A DNA stretch of 6,124 nucleotides from the NCBI GenBank assembly GCA_021785235.1, contig JAJYGB010000064.1, positions 1 through 6,124 on the forward strand, written 5' to 3'. Shown here one piece after another: positions 1 through 6,124 of the stretch; the first letter of the stretch is position 1; every line of letters begins with the position of its first letter. A program made the position numbers and the translations under genes. The DNA is from Bacteroidota bacterium. GTDB lineage: Bacteria > Bacteroidota > Kryptoniia > Kryptoniales > JAKASW01. Below the pieces are notes generated by a model. That model searched no databases and was not told where the DNA came from. It saw only the letters and a list, made by a program, of their open reading frames with translations.

Positions 1-1018
1 GGTACAGCATCGAGTAAAAAGTCCTAAGTTCTTCATTCGTCCCGCCATGCACCTGTATTCTGTTTAGGCGGCGGTTCCAGGTATTCTCCGCTGCCGTCAC
101 CTCTTTGTAAAAGTCCTTAGAGGTAAACTGCGAGACCGGGCTCTCAGCTTCAATGTTCGCTTTCGCGTTCGCGACGCTAACGTAGGAGATGGCAACCTTT
201 GCAAGAAGCCTCCTGGAGTTCCCCAAGTTGAAAGTTATGTATGCTCCTGATTCCTGTCCGCTGCCGTTAGTGCCACCTTTATCGATACGGTCGTTGCTCC
301 ATGTACTGTACGATTTGAACGGGCGATCGAATACCGCGTAGAAATATATCGTTCCCTCTTCCATTGTTCCGCAGAACTCTCCGGAAATAGCCGCGCCGCT
401 GACGCTCCGCTCCGCCGGATTCACGTGAATGAATGAGAGGAATGTCCCCCTCGCGTTGCTGGCGGCGTTAACCGTCATGGTCACCGGACCGCGTCCCGGG
501 TATGTGAAACGCCCGAATCCGCTCCTGGTCGTAGTGGTCAGCTGTACCCTGATGCCGTCGTCCAGCTTCACGGAATAGTAGCCCGGCTTTGCCGACTCGT
601 TCGAGTGCGAATAAGTCGTCGTGAACTCATATCGGCTCTTCGGCGCGACGATCTTCTGTGAGGCTGGAACTGGCATTAAGGCGAAGTTCTCGCCGTAGTA
701 GCAGCCAGCTCCGCTCAGGTGGTCGAGGCTGAAACCGTAGATGGTCGAGTCCTTGTAATTGTATCCGCCAAGCACGTGGCCGTGACCGGCGTCGGGGCTC
801 CACTGGATCATGCCGAAGGGTGCTGACGAGCCGGGATATGTGTTGCCGTCCTTTCCGGTTCCGGCAAAAGGATTTACATACTGAATGAGGTTCTCGATTT
901 TGTAGCTCTCATTACCGCGGGACTTCTTCGAAACGGTTCCCGCATGAGCAAAGGAAGGGATTGAGATTATTATTGCAATTACAAAAGATTCAAGAAAACC
1001 AAGGACGGACTTAGACAT
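1..1018 (-). CDS. GH92 alpha-mannosidase, secreted; C-terminal part cut off by the window edge
   Basis: Seen: an open frame from ATG at 1018 runs off base 1, giving 339 residues without a stop. Residues 1-26 form a Sec signal peptide with a hydrophobic core at about 12-23 and an AHA cleavage site (24-26). The mature start carries GH92 hallmarks: YVNPFAGTGKDGNTYPG (47-63), APFGMIQWSPD (66-76), GGYNYKD (84-90) and GFSLDHLSGAGC (95-106). TFYSMLY at 333-339 marks the entry to the barrel. Known: GH92 enzymes are calcium-dependent, inverting exo-alpha-mannosidases of roughly 700-800 residues, with an N-terminal beta-sandwich and a C-terminal (alpha/alpha)6 barrel. Most of the beta-sandwich is here, while the acidic catalytic residues of the barrel lie outside. 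The start is supported by GGAGA at 1025-1029, 6 bases before the ATG. It follows the barrel hydrolase by 70 bases, probably on the same transcript. The linkage cleaved (1,2, 1,3, 1,4 or 1,6) cannot be told from this part. Confidence 0.92.
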   Translation of the reverse strand, partial: MSKSVLGFLESFVIAIIISIPSFAHAGTVSKKSRGNESYKIENLIQYVNPFAGTGKDGNTYPGSSAPFGMIQWSPDAGHGHVLGGYNYKDSTIYGFSLDHLSGAGCYYGENFALMPVPASQKIVAPKSRYEFTTTYSHSNESAKPGYYSVKLDDGIRVQLTTTTRSGFGRFTYPGRGPVTMTVNAASNARGTFLSFIHVNPAERSVSGAAISGEFCGTMEEGTIYFYAVFDRPFKSYSTWSNDRIDKGGTNGSGQESGAYITFNLGNSRRLLAKVAISYVSVANAKANIEAESPVSQFTSKDFYKEVTAAENTWNRRLNRIQVHGGTNEELRTFYSMLY

Positions 1019-1088
1019 TAAAATCTCCATTTATGACGGCGTGTTTGTAACGGAGGGTGAGAAGGATATTTGGGACGAGCTCTGAATC

Positions 1089-3224
1089 TTATTTGACCGG
1101 AGTAACGCTCACTCCGCGAGCGCCGCTGACGATGTCAAAAACGTTTTTGTCCACGTGAACGTTGAGCAGCTTTCCCTGGAAACCGCGTGGAGCGTGGTCA
1201 GGAACTATCGTCTTATTCAGGAAGTCGGGTCTGAATCCGAAGAAGCCGCGAAGGATCGTCTCGGCGAACGAGCCGCCGTTGCTGGCGTTGTATGTCTGCG
1301 GCGCCGGGGCAATTCTAACGCGTGAATTATCCGACTTACCGAGAAGCTCACGCGACTGCGAGAAGGGCCCCTCATAAGTTACACCCGTGCAGCTATGAAG
1401 GAATCTGAGCGCCATCCGATATCGTCCGAAATAACACATCACTCGCATCGTCTCAGGCGGCCAGGAGCAGAATGCGCCCATCGGACCGTGGTCGGGACGG
1501 TTGGAAGCGGAAGCCGCAATGTCGTCCAGCGAGAGCGCTCTCATCCAGTGATCCGTGACCAAGTCACGCTCGACGAAGCGAAGCATCTGTTCACGCATTT
1601 TAGGCGAAAGATCCTTGCCGATCGTGAGGCCGACGGTTGCGAAATCGAAAACCGAGTGGACCGGCACCCTGTTGCCGTCTTCATGGACGGTGTTCCATAT
1701 ACCTTTGCCCGGGACATACAGCCGCATGACGGCGGCGTATAAATGGTCCGCCTCTTCATTGAGCTCTCTCGCCACGGATTTGCTGCCATAGGCGTCTTCT
1801 ATTGACGCGACGCGACGCATTATCCAGACATTCACCGCGTTCAGAGAGGCGACCTCTCCAACATACGTCGGCACACACTCGAGAAGGTTCGATGCATCGC
1901 CGTAGTCGGCAAGCGTATGCCCGGGTTTCACCAGGCTCTTCCAGTGATTCGCGATTTCGACAAGGTGGTCGAGAACAGTTTTGTCGCCGATTTTTTCTTT
2001 CAGGAATTGCGTATCGCCCGTAACATTCAGGTAGGCGTTTATCAGACGGAATATCGAGAGATCGTTCGCGCTGTACCATGGCCCTTCCAGCTTGCCGGTC
2101 AGATATTCCTCGGCATAGCCGTCGTAAATCCCCTTCGACAGCCATGACTCAAGGTATTCCTTAAGCATCGCCGGATCGAGAAGCGCGAAAGTGTTCGCCC
2201 ACTCGCTCGTGTCCCAGAAATAGACCATCGTGCAGTTGCTTTGCGGCGAGTTGCTTACGTAAACTCTTTTTGCGACCGGGAAACCAGTCCGAAGAATACT
2301 GAGCAGAGACATCGCGCTCATATAATAAGCTCGGCGCATGTCTTTGTCGGGAGTCACGAGCGTCGGAAGGTACCCCGAGAAGTATTTGTTATGCGGCGTG
2401 AACATCGCGTCGAAGCGTGTCTGCCAGTCCGTTTTTACCTGCTCGAAGGCATCGCTGAAATTGCCGGCCCAATCTTCCGCTTCCGCGTGGACCGTAGAAT
2501 CGGCGTAACCGATGGCGAGGACGTAGTTGACCGTCATAGACTGTTTCGGATCGAGCTTCACATTCCAGACTGCCTCGCCTGAATGAGCATTGGCTTTCAT
2601 AATATCCGGCCTGTTCTCGAAGCTGAAGCAATTCGCGAGCTGGCCTTCAGAATCTTTGAGCAGCAGCGAGCGTCCGCTATCCATCGCCACCGCATCGAAC
2701 CTGTCGGGTTCCTGCGGCCTCGGGACCTGCCATCCCCAGCTGGAATGCTTCGATGTGTTGGCAGTAAGATTAATCCCAAGTTTGAAGATTTGTTCCGTCC
2801 TTCCGTTGTTGGTCAGGACGAGGTGGAACAGGAGTCCACGCTTCCCGTAAACCATTCTCACCGCGGTCTCGATCCCGATGTTGACCTGAGTCCCTATCCT
2901 CACCACCTGGTAAGGATACCATCGGGTCTTGTCGAGCGTCGTCATCCTGTCGCCGATGAGAAGCGATCCGGTGTTGCCCGTCAATGTAATAGGAGGGAAG
3001 CTGAGGTTGTCTATAGAGAGCATCCCTCGCGAGGCTTCAGCGGATCCGTCGGCATTATTGATCGTTGGCATGGCGAGGAGAGTTGACGCCTCGAGCCATT
3101 TGCCCGCGAGCTCATCCACTGTCGGAACGGCGCGTAGAGAGTGACGATCCGGACTCTTTGCGAGAGAGACGGCCGGTCCTCCGGCCATAAGTAGGGCGAC
3201 GAATATCGATGCTATAGTTCGCGT
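1089..3224 (-). CDS. Secreted (alpha/alpha)6-barrel glycoside hydrolase, MGH1/GH63-like; probable ACG start
   Basis: Family membership is inferred from fold-level motifs; I cannot assign a numbered family. Numbering is from the internal ATG at 3188 (699 residues; 711 from ACG). Seen: an N-terminal beta-rich region at about 55-230, then a helical domain at about 240-655. The helical domain has YYMSAMSLLSILRTGFP (288-304), FWDTSEWANTFALLDP (324-339), DYGDASNLLECVPTY (428-442), VASLNAVNVWIMRR (446-459), CSWPPETM (574-581) and NGGSFAETILRGFFGF (637-652). The WD(T) segment followed by a helix ending in a DP turn, and the late W-PPE-M segment, are typical of MGH1/GH63-like barrels. D326 and E579 are plausible catalytic acids but unproven. 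The substrate is unknown; GH92 and GH79-like neighbours suggest trimming of the same glycan. The start at ACG 3224 is preferred because it completes a signal peptide and is correctly spaced from GAGGAG; ATG 3188 has no ribosome site. Other barrel families (GH15, GH37, GH65) are less likely. Confidence 0.85.
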   Translation of the reverse strand, partial: TRTIASIFVALLMAGGPAVSLAKSPDRHSLRAVPTVDELAGKWLEASTLLAMPTINNADGSAEASRGMLSIDNLSFPPITLTGNTGSLLIGDRMTTLDKTRWYPYQVVRIGTQVNIGIETAVRMVYGKRGLLFHLVLTNNGRTEQIFKLGINLTANTSKHSSWGWQVPRPQEPDRFDAVAMDSGRSLLLKDSEGQLANCFSFENRPDIMKANAHSGEAVWNVKLDPKQSMTVNYVLAIGYADSTVHAEAEDWAGNFSDAFEQVKTDWQTRFDAMFTPHNKYFSGYLPTLVTPDKDMRRAYYMSAMSLLSILRTGFPVAKRVYVSNSPQSNCTMVYFWDTSEWANTFALLDPAMLKEYLESWLSKGIYDGYAEEYLTGKLEGPWYSANDLSIFRLINAYLNVTGDTQFLKEKIGDKTVLDHLVEIANHWKSLVKPGHTLADYGDASNLLECVPTYVGEVASLNAVNVWIMRRVASIEDAYGSKSVARELNEEADHLYAAVMRLYVPGKGIWNTVHEDGNRVPVHSVFDFATVGLTIGKDLSPKMREQMLRFVERDLVTDHWMRALSLDDIAASASNRPDHGPMGAFCSWPPETMRVMCYFGRYRMALRFLHSCTGVTYEGPFSQSRELLGKSDNSRVRIAPAPQTYNASNGGSFAETILRGFFGFRPDFLNKTIVPDHAPRGFQGKLLNVHVDKNVFDIVSGARGVSVTPVK
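3159..3224 (-). other. Predicted Sec signal peptide coding segment (22 residues)
   Basis: Translated from the ACG at 3224, the segment reads M/T-R-T-I-A-S-I-F-V-A-L-L-M, followed by AGGPAVSLA and then KSPDRHS. It has one basic residue, a hydrophobic core of about nine residues, a helix-breaking GGP, and a small-residue site (S-L-A) just before Lys. This is a standard signal-peptidase I layout. An ATG start at 3188 would leave only the last ten residues of it and no basic end or core. Confidence 0.65.
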
Positions 3225-3230
3225 AGGATT

Positions 3231-3236
3231 CTCCTC
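3231..3236 (-). promoter_or_regulatory. Shine-Dalgarno GAGGAG that decides the barrel hydrolase start
   Basis: On the minus strand GAGGAG is followed by the 6-base spacer AATCCT and then ACG at 3224-3222. The GH92 gene downstream has the same 6-base spacing between its GGAGA and ATG. No purine-rich site precedes the in-frame ATG at 3188, where the upstream bases read CGTCGCCCTACTT. Confidence 0.65.
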
Positions 3237-3240
3237 AATA

Positions 3241-3270
3241 ATTCAGATGGGAAAGGAATCGGATTCAGAT
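3241..3270. repeat. Direct repeat ATTCAGAT x2 around palindrome GAATCGGATTC
   Basis: On the plus strand ATTCAGAT occurs at 3241-3248 and again at 3263-3270, 22 bases start to start, about two helical turns. An 11-base inverted repeat GAATC-G-GATTC (3256-3266) lies between and partly overlaps the second copy. It sits just upstream of the ribosome site of the barrel hydrolase. It could be an operator or RNA hairpin, or chance in an AT-rich gap. Confidence 0.35.
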
Positions 3271-3320
3271 TAGTAAATGACAAACTTCGCCCGCTCCCGA
3301 CAGATGTAGTCTTTCCGGCT

Positions 3321-4835
3321 TCACTTAACCTCGCCTTCCAAGCCGACGGTGCCGACGATATCTCCGCCCGCATTCTTTCTCGGCTTTCCAGTCGTTGCGC
3401 CCTCAATCGCTTCGCGCTCAGCGGTGAGCGCTTCGGCAACCTCGGCGAAGCCGCGTGTGGGAGGGGGAGTCATCAGGCTCACGACGATCAGGGCGATAAT
3501 ACCGGGGACCGCCAGAAGTACCGCGTTGTTCCATGTCGATTTGGGAAAGAGAAACATAACGACGAGCGAGACCACCGGAGTGATTACTTGGGCGGCAAGC
3601 GCTCCTTGCCATGTCGCGCGCCGCCAGAATCTTCCGAGCACTATGATTATCGCCAGCCCGCTCATGGTAACGGGAAGAAATTTTATTACAAAACCGACGA
3701 TTGTCCCGGCGTGCATGGCCACGATCGTGCAGGCCACAAACGCCACTGCGAGAGCGCTTCGCGCCGCGAGAAGCGGACGCTTCGGATAGCGCTTCGTCGC
3801 GAGAGGATAAATGTGCCGGACAAAGAATGTGCTTACCGCCATGGCATTACCGTTGGCGCAGGAAAAGATGCCGGACGCAACAGATATGACGACGAGAGCG
3901 GCGAGCCATGCAGGGAGGATGTCCATCACGAGCCAAAGCAGCGCCTCATCCGGGACGGGAAGATGAGGATTCAACTTGTACGCGTACATTCCCGTTATCC
4001 CGATGATCGCGGAAAAAGCTATCACGATAAGACCCGCGGTGACCATTGAGACGCGGGCACCTTTTTCGGTGCGCGCGCTGTACATGCTGAGTCTTCTACC
4101 AGGATCCGCGAGAACACTCAGGGCAAGAGCCGCGATGAGCCCCGCGATTTTCCAGCCGCCGTACGATTTAACTCCGAGGAAAGAGAGATACGTGGGAGGC
4201 ATCGCGCTGGTCAGCCCGGCGAAGCCGCCCGTATGGTGAAGCGCGGAATAAGTAACCACTCCGAAACCGACCAACAGGATCGTCGCCTGGAGGAAATCCG
4301 TGTAGACTACACTCTTGAAGCCGCCAGGGAGCGCGATACCCGCCGTAAGCAAACCGGCAGCGATAACCGCCATCTCCGGCCGCATTCCAGTGACGGCGGC
4401 GATGACGCTTGCTCCGCCCATGATCTGTACGGTGAGCCAGCAAAGCTGCGAGAGGAAGAGCGTGATGTTCGAGAACTCGACGACGATCCGCTTCCCCTCA
4501 TAATAAGAAGAGATCTCCTCGCTCAGCGTCATGAACTTGTGCCGGCGCATCACAGCGAAGATCACGCCTGCCAGCGCGGTCCCAAGACCTAGTCCGATCG
4601 GATAAGCGCTGCCTGCCCAGCCATGCTGGTACGCGAGCCCGGACGCCCCTATGATCACACCGGTGCCGATACTCCCTGCCGTAATATTCCCCGCCAACAC
4701 CCACGATGGAAGTGCGCGGCCACCTACCAGATAGTCCGCCGGTTTCTTAACTCTTCTCATCCAGAAGAGCGACACGGCCAGCATCACCGCGCCATAGATC
4801 ACCAATCCTATAATTATTGCGGCGTGTGTCGTCAT
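3321..4835 (-). CDS. Sodium:solute symporter (SSS family), probable sugar or glycan-product importer
   Basis: A 504-residue inner-membrane carrier expected to couple solute uptake to the sodium gradient. Seen: about 13 hydrophobic segments, roughly 4-24, 45-66, 74-95, 122-146, 152-170, 182-198, 228-244, 264-283, 307-336, 356-375, 378-401, 409-430 and 436-456, as usual for the family. Family marks are KPADYLVGGRALPSW (31-45) after helix 1, PGGFKSVVYTDFLQ (170-183), SVASGIFSCANGNAM (318-332) and GRFWRRATWQGALAA (401-415). A polar tail follows at 457-504. The start agrees with helix 1; the upstream frame has a stop three codons before the ATG, and AAGG lies 10 bases upstream. It is followed 96 bases later by the barrel hydrolase. 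The substrate cannot be read from the sequence; a monosaccharide or uronic acid released by the neighbouring enzymes is the simplest inference. The usual Ser-Thr pair at the second sodium site appears as Ser-Cys (325-326). Confidence 0.92.
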   Translation of the reverse strand: MTTHAAIIIGLVIYGAVMLAVSLFWMRRVKKPADYLVGGRALPSWVLAGNITAGSIGTGVIIGASGLAYQHGWAGSAYPIGLGLGTALAGVIFAVMRRHKFMTLSEEISSYYEGKRIVVEFSNITLFLSQLCWLTVQIMGGASVIAAVTGMRPEMAVIAAGLLTAGIALPGGFKSVVYTDFLQATILLVGFGVVTYSALHHTGGFAGLTSAMPPTYLSFLGVKSYGGWKIAGLIAALALSVLADPGRRLSMYSARTEKGARVSMVTAGLIVIAFSAIIGITGMYAYKLNPHLPVPDEALLWLVMDILPAWLAALVVISVASGIFSCANGNAMAVSTFFVRHIYPLATKRYPKRPLLAARSALAVAFVACTIVAMHAGTIVGFVIKFLPVTMSGLAIIIVLGRFWRRATWQGALAAQVITPVVSLVVMFLFPKSTWNNAVLLAVPGIIALIVVSLMTPPPTRGFAEVAEALTAEREAIEGATTGKPRKNAGGDIVGTVGLEGEVK

Positions 4836-4855
4836 TCTGCTTCAGCCTTTTTCAT
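4832..4855 (-). other. Seven-codon open frame (MKKAEAE) overlapping the symporter start
   Basis: ATG at 4855 opens MKKAEAE, whose TGA stop overlaps the symporter ATG as ATGA (4835-4832). Its AAAAAGG stretch also supplies the only Shine-Dalgarno-like bases for the symporter. This geometry allows translational coupling. However, the frame is very short, and the purine-rich site in front of it (GAGAGG) is 11 bases away, so chance is quite possible. Confidence 0.15.
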
Positions 4856-4875
4856 CCTGGTTGATTCCTCTCGTC

Positions 4876-4905
4876 TTTATTCGATTGAGAAAAGAGATAT
4901 TTCAA
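4876..4905 (-). promoter_or_regulatory. Possible sigma70-type promoter for the symporter transcript
   Basis: On the minus strand TTGAAA (4905-4900) and AATAAA (4881-4876) are separated by 18 bases in an AT-rich stretch about 40-70 bases before the symporter ATG. The first box matches TTGACA at 5 of 6 positions and the second matches TATAAT at 4 of 6. The call is weak, and the sigma preference of the host is unknown. Confidence 0.25.
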
Positions 4906-4978
4906 ATCTATTTGATCGCCGTCGTCATCCACGTACAAAGCGCGATGGCGAATTTTGGCCAAGATTATTGAGAAACAA

Positions 4979-5014
4979 CCGACGGCGTTAGAGGATTTTC
5001 AATCTTCCCGTCGG
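4979..5014 (-). repeat. Inverted repeat, hairpin in the symporter leader or weak terminator of the GH79-like gene
   Basis: CCGACGG (4979-4985) and CCGTCGG (5008-5014) form a perfect 7-base stem with a 22-base loop. The loop can itself fold: in the transcript GAAGATT-GAA-AATCCTC pairs with one mismatch. On the minus strand the stem is followed by TTGTTTCT, a modest U-rich tail. A terminator role is possible but the loop is long, so an RNA leader structure or a protein-binding site is equally likely. Confidence 0.35.
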
Positions 5015-5043
5015 CGGCAAAGCAATCGTATCTTTTGATCGGA

Positions 5044-5083
5044 AGAGAGGAGGAAGTTCAACGGACTCGGACTCAACCTCTCT
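5044..5083. repeat. Inverted repeat AGAGAGG / CCTCTCT
   Basis: AGAGAGG (5044-5050) and CCTCTCT (5077-5083) are perfect 7-base complements separated by 26 bases. It lies about 95 bases past the stop of the GH79-like gene, and no T-run follows it on the minus strand. Function is unknown; low-complexity purine/pyrimidine sequence makes a chance match plausible. Confidence 0.25.
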
Positions 5084-5177
5084 ACACCACATCACATCAA
5101 CATTTGCGCGTCAATTCCTGTTCATTGAAATCACAATTTCCAAGTCAGACTCTCAGATTGATTCGGGACTCTTCATC

Positions 5178-6124
5178 TTACCATTTAATCTTCAGTATCG
5201 CGGCAGAATATGGTGGGACGTGAACCTTGTAGATATTCTTCTCGCCAGATCTTGCGGGAGACCATCTTCCATCCCAGGGTCCCCTGTTCGTGATCGGGGC
5301 GCCTCCGAGGACGATGCCGGTAGTTGAAAGAACATCACCATCGGCAGCCATAAGATACATCAGTTTCGCTTTACCGGAAATGCCTTCAGCGTTGATCGTA
5401 ACATCGGCTTCGCGGGCACCGCCGCCATATTCCTTATTGATTATCGTGACATACAAGTGCTTCTGCCCTTTAACGGCATAAGCTGTCATGTTTATTCCAA
5501 ATGGATTTGATATCTTCACGGGCTCGACTTCGCCGTGCCCGCCGAGATCGAAAGCCTTTATGCCATACGCCATAGGGTGAACCTGGTACTGACCGTCCTT
5601 GTCAAGATAGAACGTCCCGTTGTAACGCCACTGTGTCGTATGAAAGTTGATGCCAAGACAATCATGCGCGGCCCACCAGTGCAGGTAGTCCAAAGAGTAT
5701 AACGCGGTAGCAAAGCAATCACTGCCGTTCTTGACTCCGCCGCTGAAGCTGTTCGATTCGGTCATACGATAACCGCATCCCTTCGGCAAGGCCGGTGTGC
5801 AGATCGCATTGTATAGCGCAGGATAATAATACGCGTCCCAATCCGGCGACAGCATCCTGTCTGCCATTATTGCGGGGATAAGCTTCTGCCCCTGAGCGTC
5901 CTGGCCGACATAATTGTGCTGATCCACAAACTTCAGCGAACCATGATTTGGAAAACGCCAGGCAGAAATGCTGTCGGCAAAGTCGACCGTCCAGGGCTTT
6001 CCGTCGTAGTAAGTATCCTTCGCGCCGGGTACGGGATAATTCGAACCGGCGTCAGGCCCTGTGAACTGCAGACCAGGCACCGAATCGAGTATCGCTGTCG
6101 CGATCACCTTCCACTTAGCTAGAT
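5178..6124 (-). CDS. GH79-like glycoside hydrolase (beta-glucuronidase/heparanase type), N-terminal part outside the window
   Basis: The frame is open through base 6124, so the true start is outside; GTG at 6107 is internal (codons before it read L-A-K-W-K). About 314 residues are visible, numbered here from that GTG. Seen: VPGLQFTGPDAG (10-21), FVDQHNYV (60-67), RMTESNSFSGG (114-124), SDCFATALYSLDYLHWWAAHDCLGINFH (129-156, given as a range with key residues), a YGIKAFDL segment (181-188), then a beta-rich end domain closing with HVPPYSAAILKIKW (296-309). Known: bacterial GH79 enzymes are retaining hydrolases with a TIM-like barrel and a C-terminal beta domain; the nucleophile is a Glu in a T/M-E-x-N-S segment, matching E117. 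The proton-donor Glu is expected in the missing part. Likely role: release of beta-linked glucuronic acid or a related sugar. It lies 342 bases before the symporter, possibly in a separate transcript. The related clan GH-A families GH30 and GH39 fit less well. Confidence 0.8.
   Translation of the reverse strand, partial: LAKWKVIATAILDSVPGLQFTGPDAGSNYPVPGAKDTYYDGKPWTVDFADSISAWRFPNHGSLKFVDQHNYVGQDAQGQKLIPAIMADRMLSPDWDAYYYPALYNAICTPALPKGCGYRMTESNSFSGGVKNGSDCFATALYSLDYLHWWAAHDCLGINFHTTQWRYNGTFYLDKDGQYQVHPMAYGIKAFDLGGHGEVEPVKISNPFGINMTAYAVKGQKHLYVTIINKEYGGGAREADVTINAEGISGKAKLMYLMAADGDVLSTTGIVLGGAPITNRGPWDGRWSPARSGEKNIYKVHVPPYSAAILKIKW

Larger units (their letters stand above)
4836..5177. other. 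342-base intergenic region upstream of the symporter
   Basis: This stretch separates the GH79-like stop from the symporter start. I see no gene in it on either strand; minus-strand ATGs lead to frames of only a few codons. It holds two inverted repeats (4979-5014 and 5044-5083) and an AT-rich, promoter-like part at about 4876-4910. Its length, compared with the 96- and 70-base gaps downstream, suggests that a separate promoter for the symporter and following genes lies here. Confidence 0.6.

Noticed and set aside
1019..1088. Promoter or terminator between the barrel hydrolase and GH92
   Set aside because: The 70-base spacer shows only the GH92 ribosome site. I found no GC-rich hairpin with a T-run and no good -35/-10 pair.
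2583..3086. Plus-strand open frame of 167 codons, and similar plus-strand frames at 1395-1742, 2241-2582, 3349-3789, 3588-4049 and 4233-4592
   Set aside because: All lie opposite clear glycosidase or symporter genes. Their products are Arg/Pro/Ser-rich with no recognisable motif, as expected for antisense shadows in moderate-GC DNA.
4832..4855. Frameshifted N-terminal extension of the symporter
   Set aside because: The annotated ATG already precedes a normal first helix for the family, and no homologous residues are seen in the upstream frame.
4903..4910. TAGATTTG, matching the Bacteroidetes -7 element TAnnTTTG
   Set aside because: The nearest upstream TTTG is 25 bases away, longer than the usual spacing, and host phylum is not established. 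One 8-base degenerate match is weak evidence.
5035..5223. Plus-strand 62-codon frame in the intergenic gap
   Set aside because: It has no recognisable domain, and it runs into the 3' end of the GH79-like gene on the other strand.
6105..6107. GTG as the start of the GH79-like gene
   Set aside because: The frame stays open to the window edge with sensible residues before it (L-A-K-W-K), and the visible part begins in the middle of the catalytic domain, so this GTG is an internal valine.
1..6124. CRISPR array, tRNA/rRNA gene, insertion sequence or attachment site
   Set aside because: No regularly spaced repeats, RNA gene landmarks, transposase motifs or terminal inverted repeats were seen; the window is almost fully taken up by four metabolic genes.

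Overview
The window holds four protein genes, all read from the minus strand. They look like part of a carbohydrate-degradation locus. In transcription order (high to low coordinate) they are: a glycoside hydrolase resembling family GH79, whose 5' end lies beyond base 6124; a sodium:solute symporter; a large secreted (alpha/alpha)6-barrel glycoside hydrolase of the MGH1/GH63-like type; and a GH92 alpha-mannosidase whose 3' end lies beyond base 1. The plus strand has no gene I can support.

Layout: 5178-6124 is the 3' part of the GH79-like gene. 4836-5177 is a 342-base non-coding gap with two inverted repeats and an AT-rich, promoter-like stretch next to the symporter. 3321-4835 is the symporter. 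3225-3320 is a short gap with a pair of 8-base direct repeats around a palindrome. 1089-3224 is the barrel hydrolase. 1019-1088 is a 70-base gap, and 1-1018 is the GH92 gene. The symporter and the two hydrolases after it may form one transcript, since the gaps are 96 and 70 bases and I see no convincing terminator between them.

The most notable point is the start of the barrel hydrolase. Its first ATG (3188) has no Shine-Dalgarno sequence and cuts a secretion signal in half. The reading frame stays open upstream to an ACG codon at 3224, which sits 6 bases after a perfect GAGGAG. Starting there gives a complete signal peptide. This is either real non-AUG initiation, an ATG-to-ACG mutation, or a sequencing error.

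Putative joint role (inference): secreted or periplasmic enzymes trim a glycan carrying alpha-mannose and possibly beta-linked glucuronic acid, and the symporter imports a released product. No SusC/SusD pair, regulator or sugar kinase is visible in this window.

Organism: a bacterium, probably Gram-negative, judged from Sec signal peptides, GGAG-type ribosome sites, moderate GC content with AT-richer gaps, and a GH92 plus sodium-symporter gene set. A Bacteroidota/Ignavibacteria-like, Acidobacteria-like or PVC-group source would fit. The sequence does not decide between them.
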